Assembly: GCA_947626585.1 (NCBI GenBank) | Contig: CANQSU010000003.1 | Span: 1 to 40,935, forward strand | DNA: 40,935 nucleotides | Origin: an uncultured Oscillospiraceae bacterium | Lineage (GTDB): Bacteria > Bacillota > Clostridia > Oscillospirales > Oscillospiraceae | Reading direction: 5' to 3' | Part shown: positions 1-8,540 of the stretch, piece after piece | How the letters are laid out: each line of letters begins with the position of its first letter | Position numbering within the stretch: the first letter of the stretch is position 1 | The notes under the pieces: generated by a model | Seen by the model: only the letters and a program-made list of their open reading frames with translations | Told to the model about the DNA's origin: nothing | The model's database searches: none | Program-made: the position numbers and the translations under genes

Positions 1-1
1 C

Positions 2-256
2 CCCGCCCCCGCCGCCGCCCCCGCCGCCGCGCCCGTGGCGGCCGGTGAGCCCGTCAACGCCCCCATGCCCGGTAACATCGTCAAGGTCGACGTGAAGGCC
101 GGCGACGCGGTGAAGGCCGGCGATGTGCTGGTGGTGCTGGAGGCCATGAAGATGGAAAACGAGATCATGGCTCCCCGTGACGGCACCGTCGCCCAGGTGG
201 TCACGAGTAAGGGCGCGAAGGTCGAAACAGGCTCGCCCTTAGTGGTCCTGGCGTAA
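2..256 (+). CDS. Biotin carboxyl carrier (biotinyl) subunit/domain of a Na+-translocating decarboxylase, 5'-truncated by window edge
   Basis: Frame open from base 2 with Pro/Ala-rich linker ([15 protein letters not shown]) followed by biotinyl domain with EAMKMENE motif; directly upstream of the decarboxylase beta subunit. Confidence 0.9.
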   Translation, partial: PAPAAAPAAAPVAAGEPVNAPMPGNIVKVDVKAGDAVKAGDVLVVLEAMKMENEIMAPRDGTVAQVVTSKGAKVETGSPLVVLA

Positions 257-269
257 GGGGGCGTAGACC

Positions 270-1583
270 ATGGGAAATATTCTGGAGACCCTGAAAAAGC
301 TCTGGATGGAATCGGGCTTTATGGGTTTCTTCGCAAGCGGCGGCTGGAAGTCGCTCATCATGATCATTGTGGCCTTGGTGCTTTTGTACCTGGGCATCAA
401 GAAGAAGTTTGAGCCGCTTTTGCTGGTGGGCATCGCCTTCGGCACCCTGCTCACAAACCTGCCCGGCGCGGGCCTCTATCACATGGCTATGTGGGACGCC
501 TACGTCTACGAGTGCCCCTACGACGCGGCCAACGAGGCCATCCTCTACGACGTGGAGGAGGAGCGTGTCCTCTCCGTGGAGGAGTATATGGCCTCTCTCC
601 CCGAGGACGCCGAGGAGCCGGAGATCATCGAAAAGCTTTCCTTCACCGATATCGCCCACATTGGCGGGCTTCTGGACATTTTGTATATCGGCGTCAAAGC
701 CGGCATCTACCCCTGCCTCATCTTCATCGGCGTGGGCGCCATGACCGACTTTGGCCCCCTGATCGCCAACCCCAAGAGCTTCTTCCTGGGCGCGGCGGCC
801 CAGTTCGGCGTGTTCTTCGCCTTCTTCGGGGCCGTCCTCCTGGGCTTTTCCGGCAACCAGGCCGCGTCCATCGGCATCATCGGCGGCGCGGACGGGCCGA
901 CGGCGATTTTGACGTGTATGCTCCTTGCCCCGGCGCTGTTGGGCCCCATCGCCATCGCGGCCTACTCCTATATGGCCCTCATCCCCATGATCCAGCCGCC
1001 CATCATGCGGCTTCTGACCACCCAGAAGGAGCGCTCTGTCAAGATGGAGCAGCTTCGGGAGGTCTCCAAGACCGAGAAGATCGTTTTCCCCATCCTGGTG
1101 GCCGGCTTCATCATCCTGCTGCTGCCCTCCACCGCGCCCCTGATTGGCTGCCTGATGTTCGGCAACCTTCTCAGAGAGACCGGCGTCACCGAGCGGCTCT
1201 CCGACGTGGCCCAGAACGCCCTGATGAACATCGTCACGCTCTTCCTGGGTATCTCCGTGGGCGCCACCACCGTGGCCGCCAGGTTCCTGACCGTCAACAC
1301 CCTGAAGATCGTCCTGCTGGGCCTCATCGCCTTCTGCTTCTCCACCGTGGGCGGGCTTTTGGTGGGCAAGCTCATGTATAAGCTCTCCGGCGGGAAGATC
1401 AACCCCCTCATCGGCGCCGCCGGCGTCTCAGCCGTACCTATGGCCGCCCGGGTCGCCCAGGTGGAGGGCCAGAAGGCCAACCCCTCCAACTTCCTGCTGA
1501 TGCACGCCATGGGCCCCAATGTGGCCGGCGTTATCGGCTCCGCCATCGCCGCCGGATTCCTGATCAAGGTCTTTGGAGCGTAA
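270..1583 (+). CDS. Sodium ion-translocating decarboxylase beta subunit (glutaconyl-CoA / methylmalonyl-CoA / oxaloacetate decarboxylase family)
   Basis: Conserved GVGAMTDFGPLIANPKS and IGIIGGADGPTAI motifs, multiple TM segments, coupling to biotin carrier. Confidence 0.93.
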   Translation: MGNILETLKKLWMESGFMGFFASGGWKSLIMIIVALVLLYLGIKKKFEPLLLVGIAFGTLLTNLPGAGLYHMAMWDAYVYECPYDAANEAILYDVEEERVLSVEEYMASLPEDAEEPEIIEKLSFTDIAHIGGLLDILYIGVKAGIYPCLIFIGVGAMTDFGPLIANPKSFFLGAAAQFGVFFAFFGAVLLGFSGNQAASIGIIGGADGPTAILTCMLLAPALLGPIAIAAYSYMALIPMIQPPIMRLLTTQKERSVKMEQLREVSKTEKIVFPILVAGFIILLLPSTAPLIGCLMFGNLLRETGVTERLSDVAQNALMNIVTLFLGISVGATTVAARFLTVNTLKIVLLGLIAFCFSTVGGLLVGKLMYKLSGGKINPLIGAAGVSAVPMAARVAQVEGQKANPSNFLLMHAMGPNVAGVIGSAIAAGFLIKVFGA

Positions 1584-1713
1584 CATCGTCGTCGCGGAAG
1601 CCGCTTGACCTCGCGCCCCCGCACGGCGGGAACGCTCAGGCGCGGGCTTCGCTCCTCCTCTCCCCAGCGGGCAGCGGCCCGCCGGGGCCACCTTTTTCCG
1701 GCTTAACCTCTTT

Positions 1714-1746
1714 CGGCGTCCCCTTCGGGGCGCCGGAATTTTTTGT
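1714..1746 (+). terminator. Rho-independent terminator of the decarboxylase operon
   Basis: CGGCGTCCCC-TTC-GGGGCGCCG hairpin followed by GAATTTTTTG. Confidence 0.8.
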
Positions 1747-1756
1747 ATGATCCCGA

Positions 1757-1785
1757 TTGACAGGGGGCATTTGGTGGTATATAGT
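1757..1785 (+). promoter_or_regulatory. Sigma-A-type promoter of the SLH gene
   Basis: TTGACA (1757-1762), 17-nt spacer, TATAGT (1780-1785). Confidence 0.7.
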
Positions 1786-1841
1786 ATTGGTATCTCCCCG
1801 ATGGTACGATTGCTTCACATACCGGGAGAAATACGGACATA

Positions 1842-2002
1842 ATACTAATACCCAATTAAAAGTAGACACCGAGCGGCGAGGATTTTTTGCGTCAGATGAG
1901 GAAAACGGCGCAGAAAATACTGTATGTATTGTCAAGCCGTTTGACGAAGTATGGCGCAAAAAAGACCGCCGGGAATGTCTTGTTTTAATTGGGTATTAGT
2001 AT
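1842..2002. mobile_element. MITE-like element with perfect 20-bp terminal inverted repeats
   Basis: ATACTAATACCCAATTAAAA at 1842-1861 and its exact reverse complement TTTTAATTGGGTATTAGTAT at 1983-2002; interior arms are also imperfectly complementary (GCGGCGAGGATTTTTTGCG vs CGCAAAAAAGACCGCCGGG). Confidence 0.75.
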
Positions 2003-2016
2003 AAGGAGACGGAACG

Positions 2017-3444
2017 ATGAAAAAGCTGATTTCCGCGCTGATCGTTTTCGCGCTTGTCTGCGCCCTGGCGCCCGCCGTGTTGGCGGCGGATGATACGGCG
2101 GAGGCTCCCATCTTCTCGGATGTGCCGGAGGACGCTTGGTACGCCGGGGATCTGGAGGTATGCTTCTATGAGGGCCTGGCTGACGGCACCGGAGGAGGCA
2201 AATTCTCACCGGGCAAAAATGTGTCCCTGGCGGAGGCCGTGACCTTTGCGGCCAGAGTCCACAGGACCCTTTTTGTGCCCTATGACGAGGACCTCTTTGT
2301 CCAGGGGGATCCCTGGTATCAGGTATATGTGGACTACGCCGTGGCAAACGGCATCATGGAAAAAGACCGGTATTCCGACCTGTCCGCTCCCGCCACGCGC
2401 CGCCAGTTCGCCGCCCTTATCGCCGCGGCCCTCTCCGAGGATATGCCGGCGGCCATCAATCCCGTGGAGGACGGGGCCATCCCCGATCTGGAGGCGGGCA
2501 GCGAAGCCTATGACCAGATCTACGCCCTCTACCGCGCCGGCATCCTTACAGGCTCCGAAAACGGGCGCTTCTGGCCCGAGGAGACGCTTAAACGTGCCGA
2601 GGCTGTGGCCATTATCGCCAGGTGCGTGGACGGAGCGCGCGCCCGCTCCTTCATGCTCACCGGGGATGGCTGCCGGGTAAACTGTGTGGGTGGCATAGCC
2701 TTTGACCTGCCCGAGGGTTTCCGGGTCGACCAAAGAGCTGCGAACCAGCTCTCCGCCTATGCGGTCGAGGACGGCCAGAAGACGGCGGGTATCATGGCGC
2801 TTGCCCAGCCCATGGCCGTTACCCCCGATACGGCGGCAAAGATAAAGCCGCTGATAAAGAACCTTATCAACGCCCTGCTGAAGGGTATTGAGGAGAGCGG
2901 TATTTCCGTCGGGGAGACAGAGCTTGCGGAAACCACCGTGCTGGGTTATGACGGACTGACCTTCGACGCCGCCGTGACCGATGGAGAAAACACGCCCGTT
3001 TCCGACCCCGGCAGGATCCACGCGGACATTGCCCTTGATACGGACACCGGCTGCATAGTCATGTTTGTCCTGACCGTCCTGGATACGGCGGAGAAGGACT
3101 ATCAGACGGCCTACGAGACCCTCCTTGCCAATGCCAAGCCCGACACCAGCGGCGGTCTGCGGCCCAGCATCAGGCCGGAATTCGTGGCGGCGGTGGATGA
3201 GCTTATGGAGTACATGAAGGCCGCCCTGGAGCTTTCGGCCCGCTACCCCGACGAGGATCAGCAGGCGCTTTTGGAGCGGGAGATGGCCGCGCTGGATCAG
3301 AGGTACGCCGGGACGCAGGAGAAGTTCAACGCTTTTGAGGAGGACATGACGGACGGCGAGACGGAGTACCTGAGCTTTATGCTTATGATGAGCATTTTCT
3401 CCAACGGGGACCTGGACAGCCTCTTTGCCGGCCTGATCGGGTGA
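2017..3444 (+). CDS. S-layer homology (SLH) domain-containing secreted protein
   Basis: N-terminal signal peptide; SLH-like repeats (FSDVPEDAWYAGDLEVCFYEGLADGTGGGKFSPGKNVSLAEAVTFAARV; DPWYQVYVDYAVANGIM; ILTGSENGRFWPEETLKRAEAVAIIARC); RBS AAGGAG upstream. Confidence 0.88.
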   Translation: MKKLISALIVFALVCALAPAVLAADDTAEAPIFSDVPEDAWYAGDLEVCFYEGLADGTGGGKFSPGKNVSLAEAVTFAARVHRTLFVPYDEDLFVQGDPWYQVYVDYAVANGIMEKDRYSDLSAPATRRQFAALIAAALSEDMPAAINPVEDGAIPDLEAGSEAYDQIYALYRAGILTGSENGRFWPEETLKRAEAVAIIARCVDGARARSFMLTGDGCRVNCVGGIAFDLPEGFRVDQRAANQLSAYAVEDGQKTAGIMALAQPMAVTPDTAAKIKPLIKNLINALLKGIEESGISVGETELAETTVLGYDGLTFDAAVTDGENTPVSDPGRIHADIALDTDTGCIVMFVLTVLDTAEKDYQTAYETLLANAKPDTSGGLRPSIRPEFVAAVDELMEYMKAALELSARYPDEDQQALLEREMAALDQRYAGTQEKFNAFEEDMTDGETEYLSFMLMMSIFSNGDLDSLFAGLIG

Positions 3445-3455
3445 TCCCGCAGACG

Positions 3456-3485
3456 AAAAAAAGCGGCCTCCGGGCCGCTTTTTTT
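3456..3485. terminator. Bidirectional intrinsic terminator between convergent SLH and HTH genes
   Basis: AAAAAAAGCGGCC-TCCG-GGCCGCTTTTTTT. Confidence 0.9.
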
Positions 3486-3487
3486 CA

Positions 3488-4411
3488 TTATATTTTTTCT
3501 CCCTTATTCTGCCTTTTCAGCAGCAGCACGGTCATAGTTACGGCGGCGGCCAGGAGGGGGAGGCGGGGGATACTCAGCAGGTAAAGCAGCAGCTTCCCCA
3601 GATCCATCTCCCTTTTCAGTTCCGGAGTCATGACGATGACGCCGGCCGAGGTCGAGGGCTTGATGAACGACCGAAAGACGATATTAGAGGCGGCGGGCAG
3701 AACCACCAACAGCAGAAGCCACAGCGCCGCCGTCAGGCTGACGGTTTTGACGTTCCGGGGCAGGGGCGATGCGCGGAAGGAGCGGGCCGTCCACACGATC
3801 ATCAGCAGATCCCCCAGCAGCAGGCTCACGGATACGATGGGCCTCAGGGTCAACTCCGAAGCAAGCTGTTTCGAGTACCGGAGATACGTGAAGATCCATG
3901 TGGGTGAAATGCCTGTGGCGGCGGCCAGATAAAGCTGCACCATCAGCACCACCGACCACACCGCCCACAGGGCCGGGCGCTTCTTGCAGGCAAGGCACAG
4001 GATCCCGGGCACACACAGGGGCACGGTGAGAAACAGGCTCCCGAAGCCCGCCAGAAACAGCCCCAGCAGGGAGGCCACGCCGACGACGGTCAGAATGACG
4101 CACCCCGCCAGCCGCGCCCCGGTCATGGGCCGGCTCGCGTCAGCCGCCGGCAACGGCGGCGCGGCCTCTGCCGGCGCCGTACCGACCTCCGCGTTTTCCG
4201 GCGCGGCCGGGGCGGGCCTGTCCAGCACCAGCTGGTCCAGCGTCACGCCGAAAAGCTCCGCAAGCCTGATGAGCTTCTCCAGCTCCGGCACCGAGGTGTC
4301 CGTTTCCCACTTGCTCACCGACTGCCGCGACACGTCCAGCTTCTCCGCCAGCGCGTCCTGGGAGAGGCCGGCTTTGTTGCGCAGCTCATAGAGTTTGGTT
4401 CCAAGGCTCAT
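3488..4411 (-). CDS. XRE-family HTH transcriptional regulator with C-terminal membrane domain
   Basis: N-term LGTKLYELRNKAGLSQDALAEKLDVSRQSVSKWETDTSVPELEKLIRLAELFGVTLDQLV; several hydrophobic segments after it; start at MSLGTKL. Confidence 0.9.
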   Translation of the reverse strand: MSLGTKLYELRNKAGLSQDALAEKLDVSRQSVSKWETDTSVPELEKLIRLAELFGVTLDQLVLDRPAPAAPENAEVGTAPAEAAPPLPAADASRPMTGARLAGCVILTVVGVASLLGLFLAGFGSLFLTVPLCVPGILCLACKKRPALWAVWSVVLMVQLYLAAATGISPTWIFTYLRYSKQLASELTLRPIVSVSLLLGDLLMIVWTARSFRASPLPRNVKTVSLTAALWLLLLVVLPAASNIVFRSFIKPSTSAGVIVMTPELKREMDLGKLLLYLLSIPRLPLLAAAVTMTVLLLKRQNKGEKI

Positions 4412-4451
4412 AAATAAGCCCCCTTTCATACATCATCTTAATCTTACTATA

Positions 4452-4483
4452 AAAGCGCCGGATTGTCTGCAAACCGGCGCTTT
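4452..4483 (-). terminator. Probable terminator of the pyr operon
   Basis: AAAGCGCCGG-N12-CCGGCGCTTT hairpin; minus strand reads CCGGCGCTTTTATAGT after the stem. Confidence 0.6.
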
Positions 4484-4624
4484 GAAATTGCGCAACTGAC
4501 AGTTGCGAGAGATTCGGAATACGTTATTATTAATGCGACCTATATATAATTTAAAATTGCCTCAAAATAATACTCGACAACAGTAAGATTGGCTTGCACA
4601 ATGAAATTATAGCAAAGTCTTGAC

Positions 4625-5041
4625 TCACTTTGCCCGTGTATCGCAGTAGGCACAGCGGTAGACCCGGTTTTCCCGGTCGGTGAGCTTGAAGATATGCTCG
4701 ATCTCCTGCTCGGTGGAGGTGATGCACCGGGGGTTGCGGCATTTGATAACGCCCCGGATCTCGTCGGGCAGGTCCGGATGGCGCTTCTCCACCCGCTCGC
4801 CGCCGCGAATGATGTTGACGGTGATGTGGGGGTCGATGTAGCCCAGAAGGTCAAAGTTCAGGTCAATGACCTCGTTGATCTTCAGGATATCCTTCTTGCC
4901 TCGCTTGCCGCTGGGGGCGTTTTTGATGAGGGCCACCTCGCAGCCAAGCTTGTCGAGCCCTAAGTAGCCGTAAAGCTCCATGCCCCGCCCCGCGGGGATA
5001 TGGTCGATGACGATCCCGTCAACGATGGTTCCTATCAGCAT
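4625..5041 (-). CDS. pyrI: Aspartate carbamoyltransferase regulatory subunit
   Basis: VDGIVIDHIPAGRGMELYGYLGLD; Cys4 zinc site (CRNPRCIT...YRCAYCD). Confidence 0.95.
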   Translation of the reverse strand: MLIGTIVDGIVIDHIPAGRGMELYGYLGLDKLGCEVALIKNAPSGKRGKKDILKINEVIDLNFDLLGYIDPHITVNIIRGGERVEKRHPDLPDEIRGVIKCRNPRCITSTEQEIEHIFKLTDRENRVYRCAYCDTRAK

Positions 5042-5042
5042 C

Positions 5043-5957
5043 TTATTCCACCTCCAGAAGCTTCATGATGAGGGCCATGCGGATGAATTTTCCGTTCAGG
5101 ACCTGCTTAAAGTAGCACGCCCTGGGGTCTTTATCGATGGCAACGCTGATCTCGTTGACCCGGGGCAGGGGATGGAGGATGGAGAGGTCGGGCTTGGCGC
5201 TCTCCAGCTTGTCCGGGGTGAGAATGTAGGTGTCCTTGAGCCGGACGTAGTCGGCCTCGCTGATAAAGCGTTCACGCTGGACACGGGTCATGTAGAGGAC
5301 ATCCAACTGGGGCATGGCCTCCAAAAGCGGCTCTGTCTCCCGGTATTTGACGCCGGAGGCGTTCAGGATATCTGTGCGCACATGCTCGGGAACCTTCAGC
5401 TCCTCCGGGGAGATCAGCACAAAGTCCACGCCCTCATAGCGGCTCATGGCGCCCAGAAGGGAGTGGACCGTGCGGCCGAATTTAAGATCGCCGCAGCAGC
5501 CCACGGTCATATGGTCGAGCCGACCCTTCTCCCGCTTGATGGTGAGAAGGTCCGTCAGGGTCTGGGTGGGGTGATTGTGGCCGCCGTCGCCGGCGTTGAT
5601 AACCGGGATGCTGGCGTTCATAGCCGCCACGCGGGGCGCGCCCTCCTTTGGGTGGCGCATGGCGATGATATCCGCGAAACAGCTGATAACCTTGGCGGTG
5701 TCCGCCACGCTCTCGCCCTTGGAGGCGGAGCTGGATTGGGCCTCGGAAAATCCAATGACCGAGCCGCCAAGCTCCAGCATGGCGGACTCAAAGCTCAGGC
5801 GTGTTCGGGTGGAGGGCTCGTAAAAGAGGGTGGCGAGTTTTTTGCGCCTGCACTTCTCGGCGTACCTGTCGGGGTCGGCGATAATGTCCTCTGCCCTGGC
5901 GATCAGCTCGTCGATCTCCTCCACCGTCAGGTCGGCAATATCAATAAGACTTCTCAT
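5043..5957 (-). CDS. pyrB: Aspartate carbamoyltransferase catalytic subunit
   Basis: [36 protein letters not shown] motifs. Confidence 0.97.
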   Translation of the reverse strand: MRSLIDIADLTVEEIDELIARAEDIIADPDRYAEKCRRKKLATLFYEPSTRTRLSFESAMLELGGSVIGFSEAQSSSASKGESVADTAKVISCFADIIAMRHPKEGAPRVAAMNASIPVINAGDGGHNHPTQTLTDLLTIKREKGRLDHMTVGCCGDLKFGRTVHSLLGAMSRYEGVDFVLISPEELKVPEHVRTDILNASGVKYRETEPLLEAMPQLDVLYMTRVQRERFISEADYVRLKDTYILTPDKLESAKPDLSILHPLPRVNEISVAIDKDPRACYFKQVLNGKFIRMALIMKLLEVE

Positions 5958-6610
5958 TTCTTCGCTCCGTTCACCGCCAGGTAATCGCGGATCCGCTGTA
6001 CGTTCTCGGCGTTTCCGGGCTTTTCCTCCAGGTACTCGATGATATCGTAAACATCCACCACGGAATACACCGGGAAGCCGAACTCCTCCTCGATCTCCTC
6101 CATGGCGCCCTTCTCCGTCTGTCCCTTCTCGCCCCGGTTGACCATGATAAGGCAGGCGGCGACCCGTGTACCCTCCAGCTGGGACAGGATCTCCATGCTC
6201 TCCCGGATGGCTGTGCCGGCGGTGATCACGTCCTCGGTGATAACGATCTCCTGGCCGGGTTGGGGCTTCCAGCCCACGATGACGCCGCCCTCGCCGTGGT
6301 CCTTGGCCTCCTTGCGGTTGAAGCAGAAGGGCAGGTCAAGCCCGCCGCGCGCCAGCGCCGCGGCGGCGGACACCGCGATGGGGATGCCCTTGTAGGCCGG
6401 CCCGAAGAGGACGGTTTTCTTCTCCCCCAGATGTTCCCGATAGGCGTGGGCGTAGAACTCGCCCAGCCGCATGATCTGCTCCCCGGTCTTGATGTCCCCG
6501 GCGTTGATGAAATAGGGGATCTTCCGCCCCGATTTGGCTGTGAAGTCGCCAAACTTCAGCACCCCGGCAGACTCCAGAAATTCAATAAATTCGTGCTTGT
6601 AGGTTTCCAT
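5954..6610 (-). CDS. pyrE: Orotate phosphoribosyltransferase
   Basis: [15 protein letters not shown] motif [15 protein letters not shown]. Confidence 0.95.
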   Translation of the reverse strand: METYKHEFIEFLESAGVLKFGDFTAKSGRKIPYFINAGDIKTGEQIMRLGEFYAHAYREHLGEKKTVLFGPAYKGIPIAVSAAAALARGGLDLPFCFNRKEAKDHGEGGVIVGWKPQPGQEIVITEDVITAGTAIRESMEILSQLEGTRVAACLIMVNRGEKGQTEKGAMEEIEEEFGFPVYSVVDVYDIIEYLEEKPGNAENVQRIRDYLAVNGAKK

Positions 6611-6634
6611 ATGATCGTTCCTCCTGTGGATTTT

Positions 6635-7120
6635 TTATTGGATGAGCTTGTCCAATTCCGCGCGGAGCCTTTGCTTCATGTCCTCAAGTTCTCCCGCCGT
6701 GGGGCGGTTTTCGTCTGAGTACATCTTCTCCATGGGATACCACCAGACGGGGCCCTTTCCGTTATTTCCGTAGCTTTCGATGTCGCCCGCGAAGCGTGGG
6801 AACAGGTGCCAGTGCAGATGGGCGTCGCCGTTTCCCAAAAGCTCGCAGTTCATCTTCTCCGCCCCGAAGGCCCGGCTGACCGCCTGGGAGACCAGAACCA
6901 TCTCCTCCATGAATTTCGCACGCTCCTCCGGCTCTAAATGAAAGAGTTCCGTTTTTCCCTCGTGGCGCTTATAGAGGAACAGCGTGTACCCCCGGAAGTG
7001 CTGGTTATCCCCAATGACCACATAGCCGGTCTCCAGCTCCCTCACAAAATAGGGGTTTGCGCCGTTTTTGATCTGCTCGATCCTGTCACAAATGAAGCAC
7101 ACGTTTTTCCCTCCAGTCAT
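6635..7120 (-). CDS. HIT family hydrolase
   Basis: CFICDRIEQIKNG...; histidine triad-type HLHWHLFPR; start reassigned to MTGGKNVCFICDR. Confidence 0.9.
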   Translation of the reverse strand: MTGGKNVCFICDRIEQIKNGANPYFVRELETGYVVIGDNQHFRGYTLFLYKRHEGKTELFHLEPEERAKFMEEMVLVSQAVSRAFGAEKMNCELLGNGDAHLHWHLFPRFAGDIESYGNNGKGPVWWYPMEKMYSDENRPTAGELEDMKQRLRAELDKLIQ

Positions 7121-7196
7121 TTTTGTTGTTACGATGTATCTCCGTAAGGGGCGACCCCTACAACATTCAACGTGACCGCTCTGCCGTCCCACCTTC

Positions 7197-7218
7197 GGGC
7201 CGCCAAGAGAGGCGGCCC
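7197..7218. repeat. REP-like palindrome GGGCCGCC-AAGAGA-GGCGGCCC
   Basis: Perfect 8-bp arms; followed by CTAC; same family at 7861-7882, 12178-12198 and 28217-28237. Confidence 0.7.
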
Positions 7219-7836
7219 CTACTTTTTTACCGTCATGATCCCGCCACAATGGGAAATTTGTGTAAACTCCATATCGGGGAAGGACTTTTTCAGCTCGTCT
7301 ATCACAAAGTATATCTCCTCGTCGTCCCACTCGTCCCCGGCGGCCTGGCGGCAGCGCGTGAGATCGGCGCGGGTCTTGAACATCACGTCGCCGATAAGGA
7401 TCGCCCCGTCGGGCCTCAGGAGCGTTTTCAACGTCCCGATAAACGCGATCTTCTCCGCGTCGGTCAGGTGGTGGAGGGAGTAGGTGGCGATGATGAAGTC
7501 GTAGGTGTGACCGCAAAGCTCCGCGGCCAGCCCATGGGAGAAATCGCCCTGAAAAAGGTGCGCGCCCGGCATTTTGGCCCTTGCGAGCGCAAGCATTTTT
7601 TCGGAAAAATCCTGCCCCCATATCTCGCACCCGCGATCAAAGAGCCGGGAGGTGAGTACGCCGGTGCCGAAGCCGATATCGCAGACGACGGCGCTTCCCC
7701 TGGCCAATACGGTGTTATAAATTCTGTTCAGGATCGCCTTGTACCCGGCAAAAGGGTAGGTGTTGTCCTCGTCGGACAGACCCACCGATTTGTCGTAGCC
7801 GTCGGCCCACAGGTCGAAGCCTTTGCTGTCTAACAT
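7219..7836 (-). CDS. Class I SAM-dependent methyltransferase
   Basis: VCDIGFGTGVLTSRLFDRGCEIWGQDFSEKML motif I; DFIIATYSLHHLTD. Confidence 0.9.
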   Translation of the reverse strand: MLDSKGFDLWADGYDKSVGLSDEDNTYPFAGYKAILNRIYNTVLARGSAVVCDIGFGTGVLTSRLFDRGCEIWGQDFSEKMLALARAKMPGAHLFQGDFSHGLAAELCGHTYDFIIATYSLHHLTDAEKIAFIGTLKTLLRPDGAILIGDVMFKTRADLTRCRQAAGDEWDDEEIYFVIDELKKSFPDMEFTQISHCGGIMTVKK

Positions 7837-7860
7837 ATTTTCTCCCCTCCCCCACTGTAG

Positions 7861-7882
7861 GGGCCGCCTCTCCTGGCGGCCC
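7861..7882. repeat. REP-like palindrome, inverted copy of 7197-7218
   Basis: GGGCCGCC-TCTCCT-GGCGGCCC preceded by GTAG; in inverted orientation to the copy on the other side of the methyltransferase. Confidence 0.7.
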
Positions 7883-7892
7883 GCTTATGGGG

Positions 7893-8540
7893 TCAATGTA
7901 AAAGGATATTTTCAAGCTCCGCCAGGTCCGCCGCGATAAATTTCGCGCCGACGGTTTCAAGCTCCTCCCTTGTGCCGTAGCCCCAGAGGACACCCACGGT
8001 GTCGAGGCCGTTTTGGCGCGCGCCCTCCACGTCGTGGCGCCTGTCGCCCACCATGACGGCGCGGCTTAAGTCCGTGATGCCCGCCTCTCTGACGGCGCGG
8101 GCCACGATGACGGCCTTCCCGGCGCGGCGCTCATCCATGGGCGCGCCGCACAGGTGTGTGAAGTATTTCGCAAGGTCGAACCGCTCCATGATGCGAACGG
8201 CGAACCTTTCCGGCTTGGAGGTTGCCAAGATCAGCTTTAGTCCGGCGTTTTGCAGACGCTCCAGCGTCTTTTCGATGCCCGGATAGGGCACGTTCTCGAG
8301 CCATCCCCTCGGCTCGAAATATTCCCGGAATCTGGCCACAGCCACGGTGATTTGTTCGTCGCTGAAGCCGTACCGCTCCCCGAAGGTCTCTGTGAGAGGA
8401 GGGCCGATGAAGCAGGTGAGGGTCTCCGGGTCGGCGTGGATACCGAAATGTTCAAGGGCGTGGGCGGCGGAGCGGGTAATGCCCTCTTTGGGGTCGGTGA
8501 GGGTGCCGTCCAGGTCGAAGAGGACGTGTGTGAAGCTCAT
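7893..8540 (-). CDS. HAD-superfamily hydrolase (phosphoglycolate phosphatase / 5'-nucleotidase-like)
   Basis: VLFDLDGTLTDPKEGI, ILATSKPE, MVGDRRHDVEGA; start MSFTHV overlaps pyrF stop (ATGA). Confidence 0.88.
   Translation of the reverse strand: MSFTHVLFDLDGTLTDPKEGITRSAAHALEHFGIHADPETLTCFIGPPLTETFGERYGFSDEQITVAVARFREYFEPRGWLENVPYPGIEKTLERLQNAGLKLILATSKPERFAVRIMERFDLAKYFTHLCGAPMDERRAGKAVIVARAVREAGITDLSRAVMVGDRRHDVEGARQNGLDTVGVLWGYGTREELETVGAKFIAADLAELENILLH

Noticed and set aside
1757-1999. 80-aa plus-strand ORF across promoter and MITE-like element
   Set aside because: Begins within the SLH promoter and runs through inverted repeats; no RBS or family similarity recognised
7121-7630. N-terminal extension of the 331-aa HIT ORF
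   Set aside because: The extension runs through the palindromic intergenic region and antisense of the methyltransferase frame; the HIT domain starts naturally at MTGGKNVCFICDR (7120)
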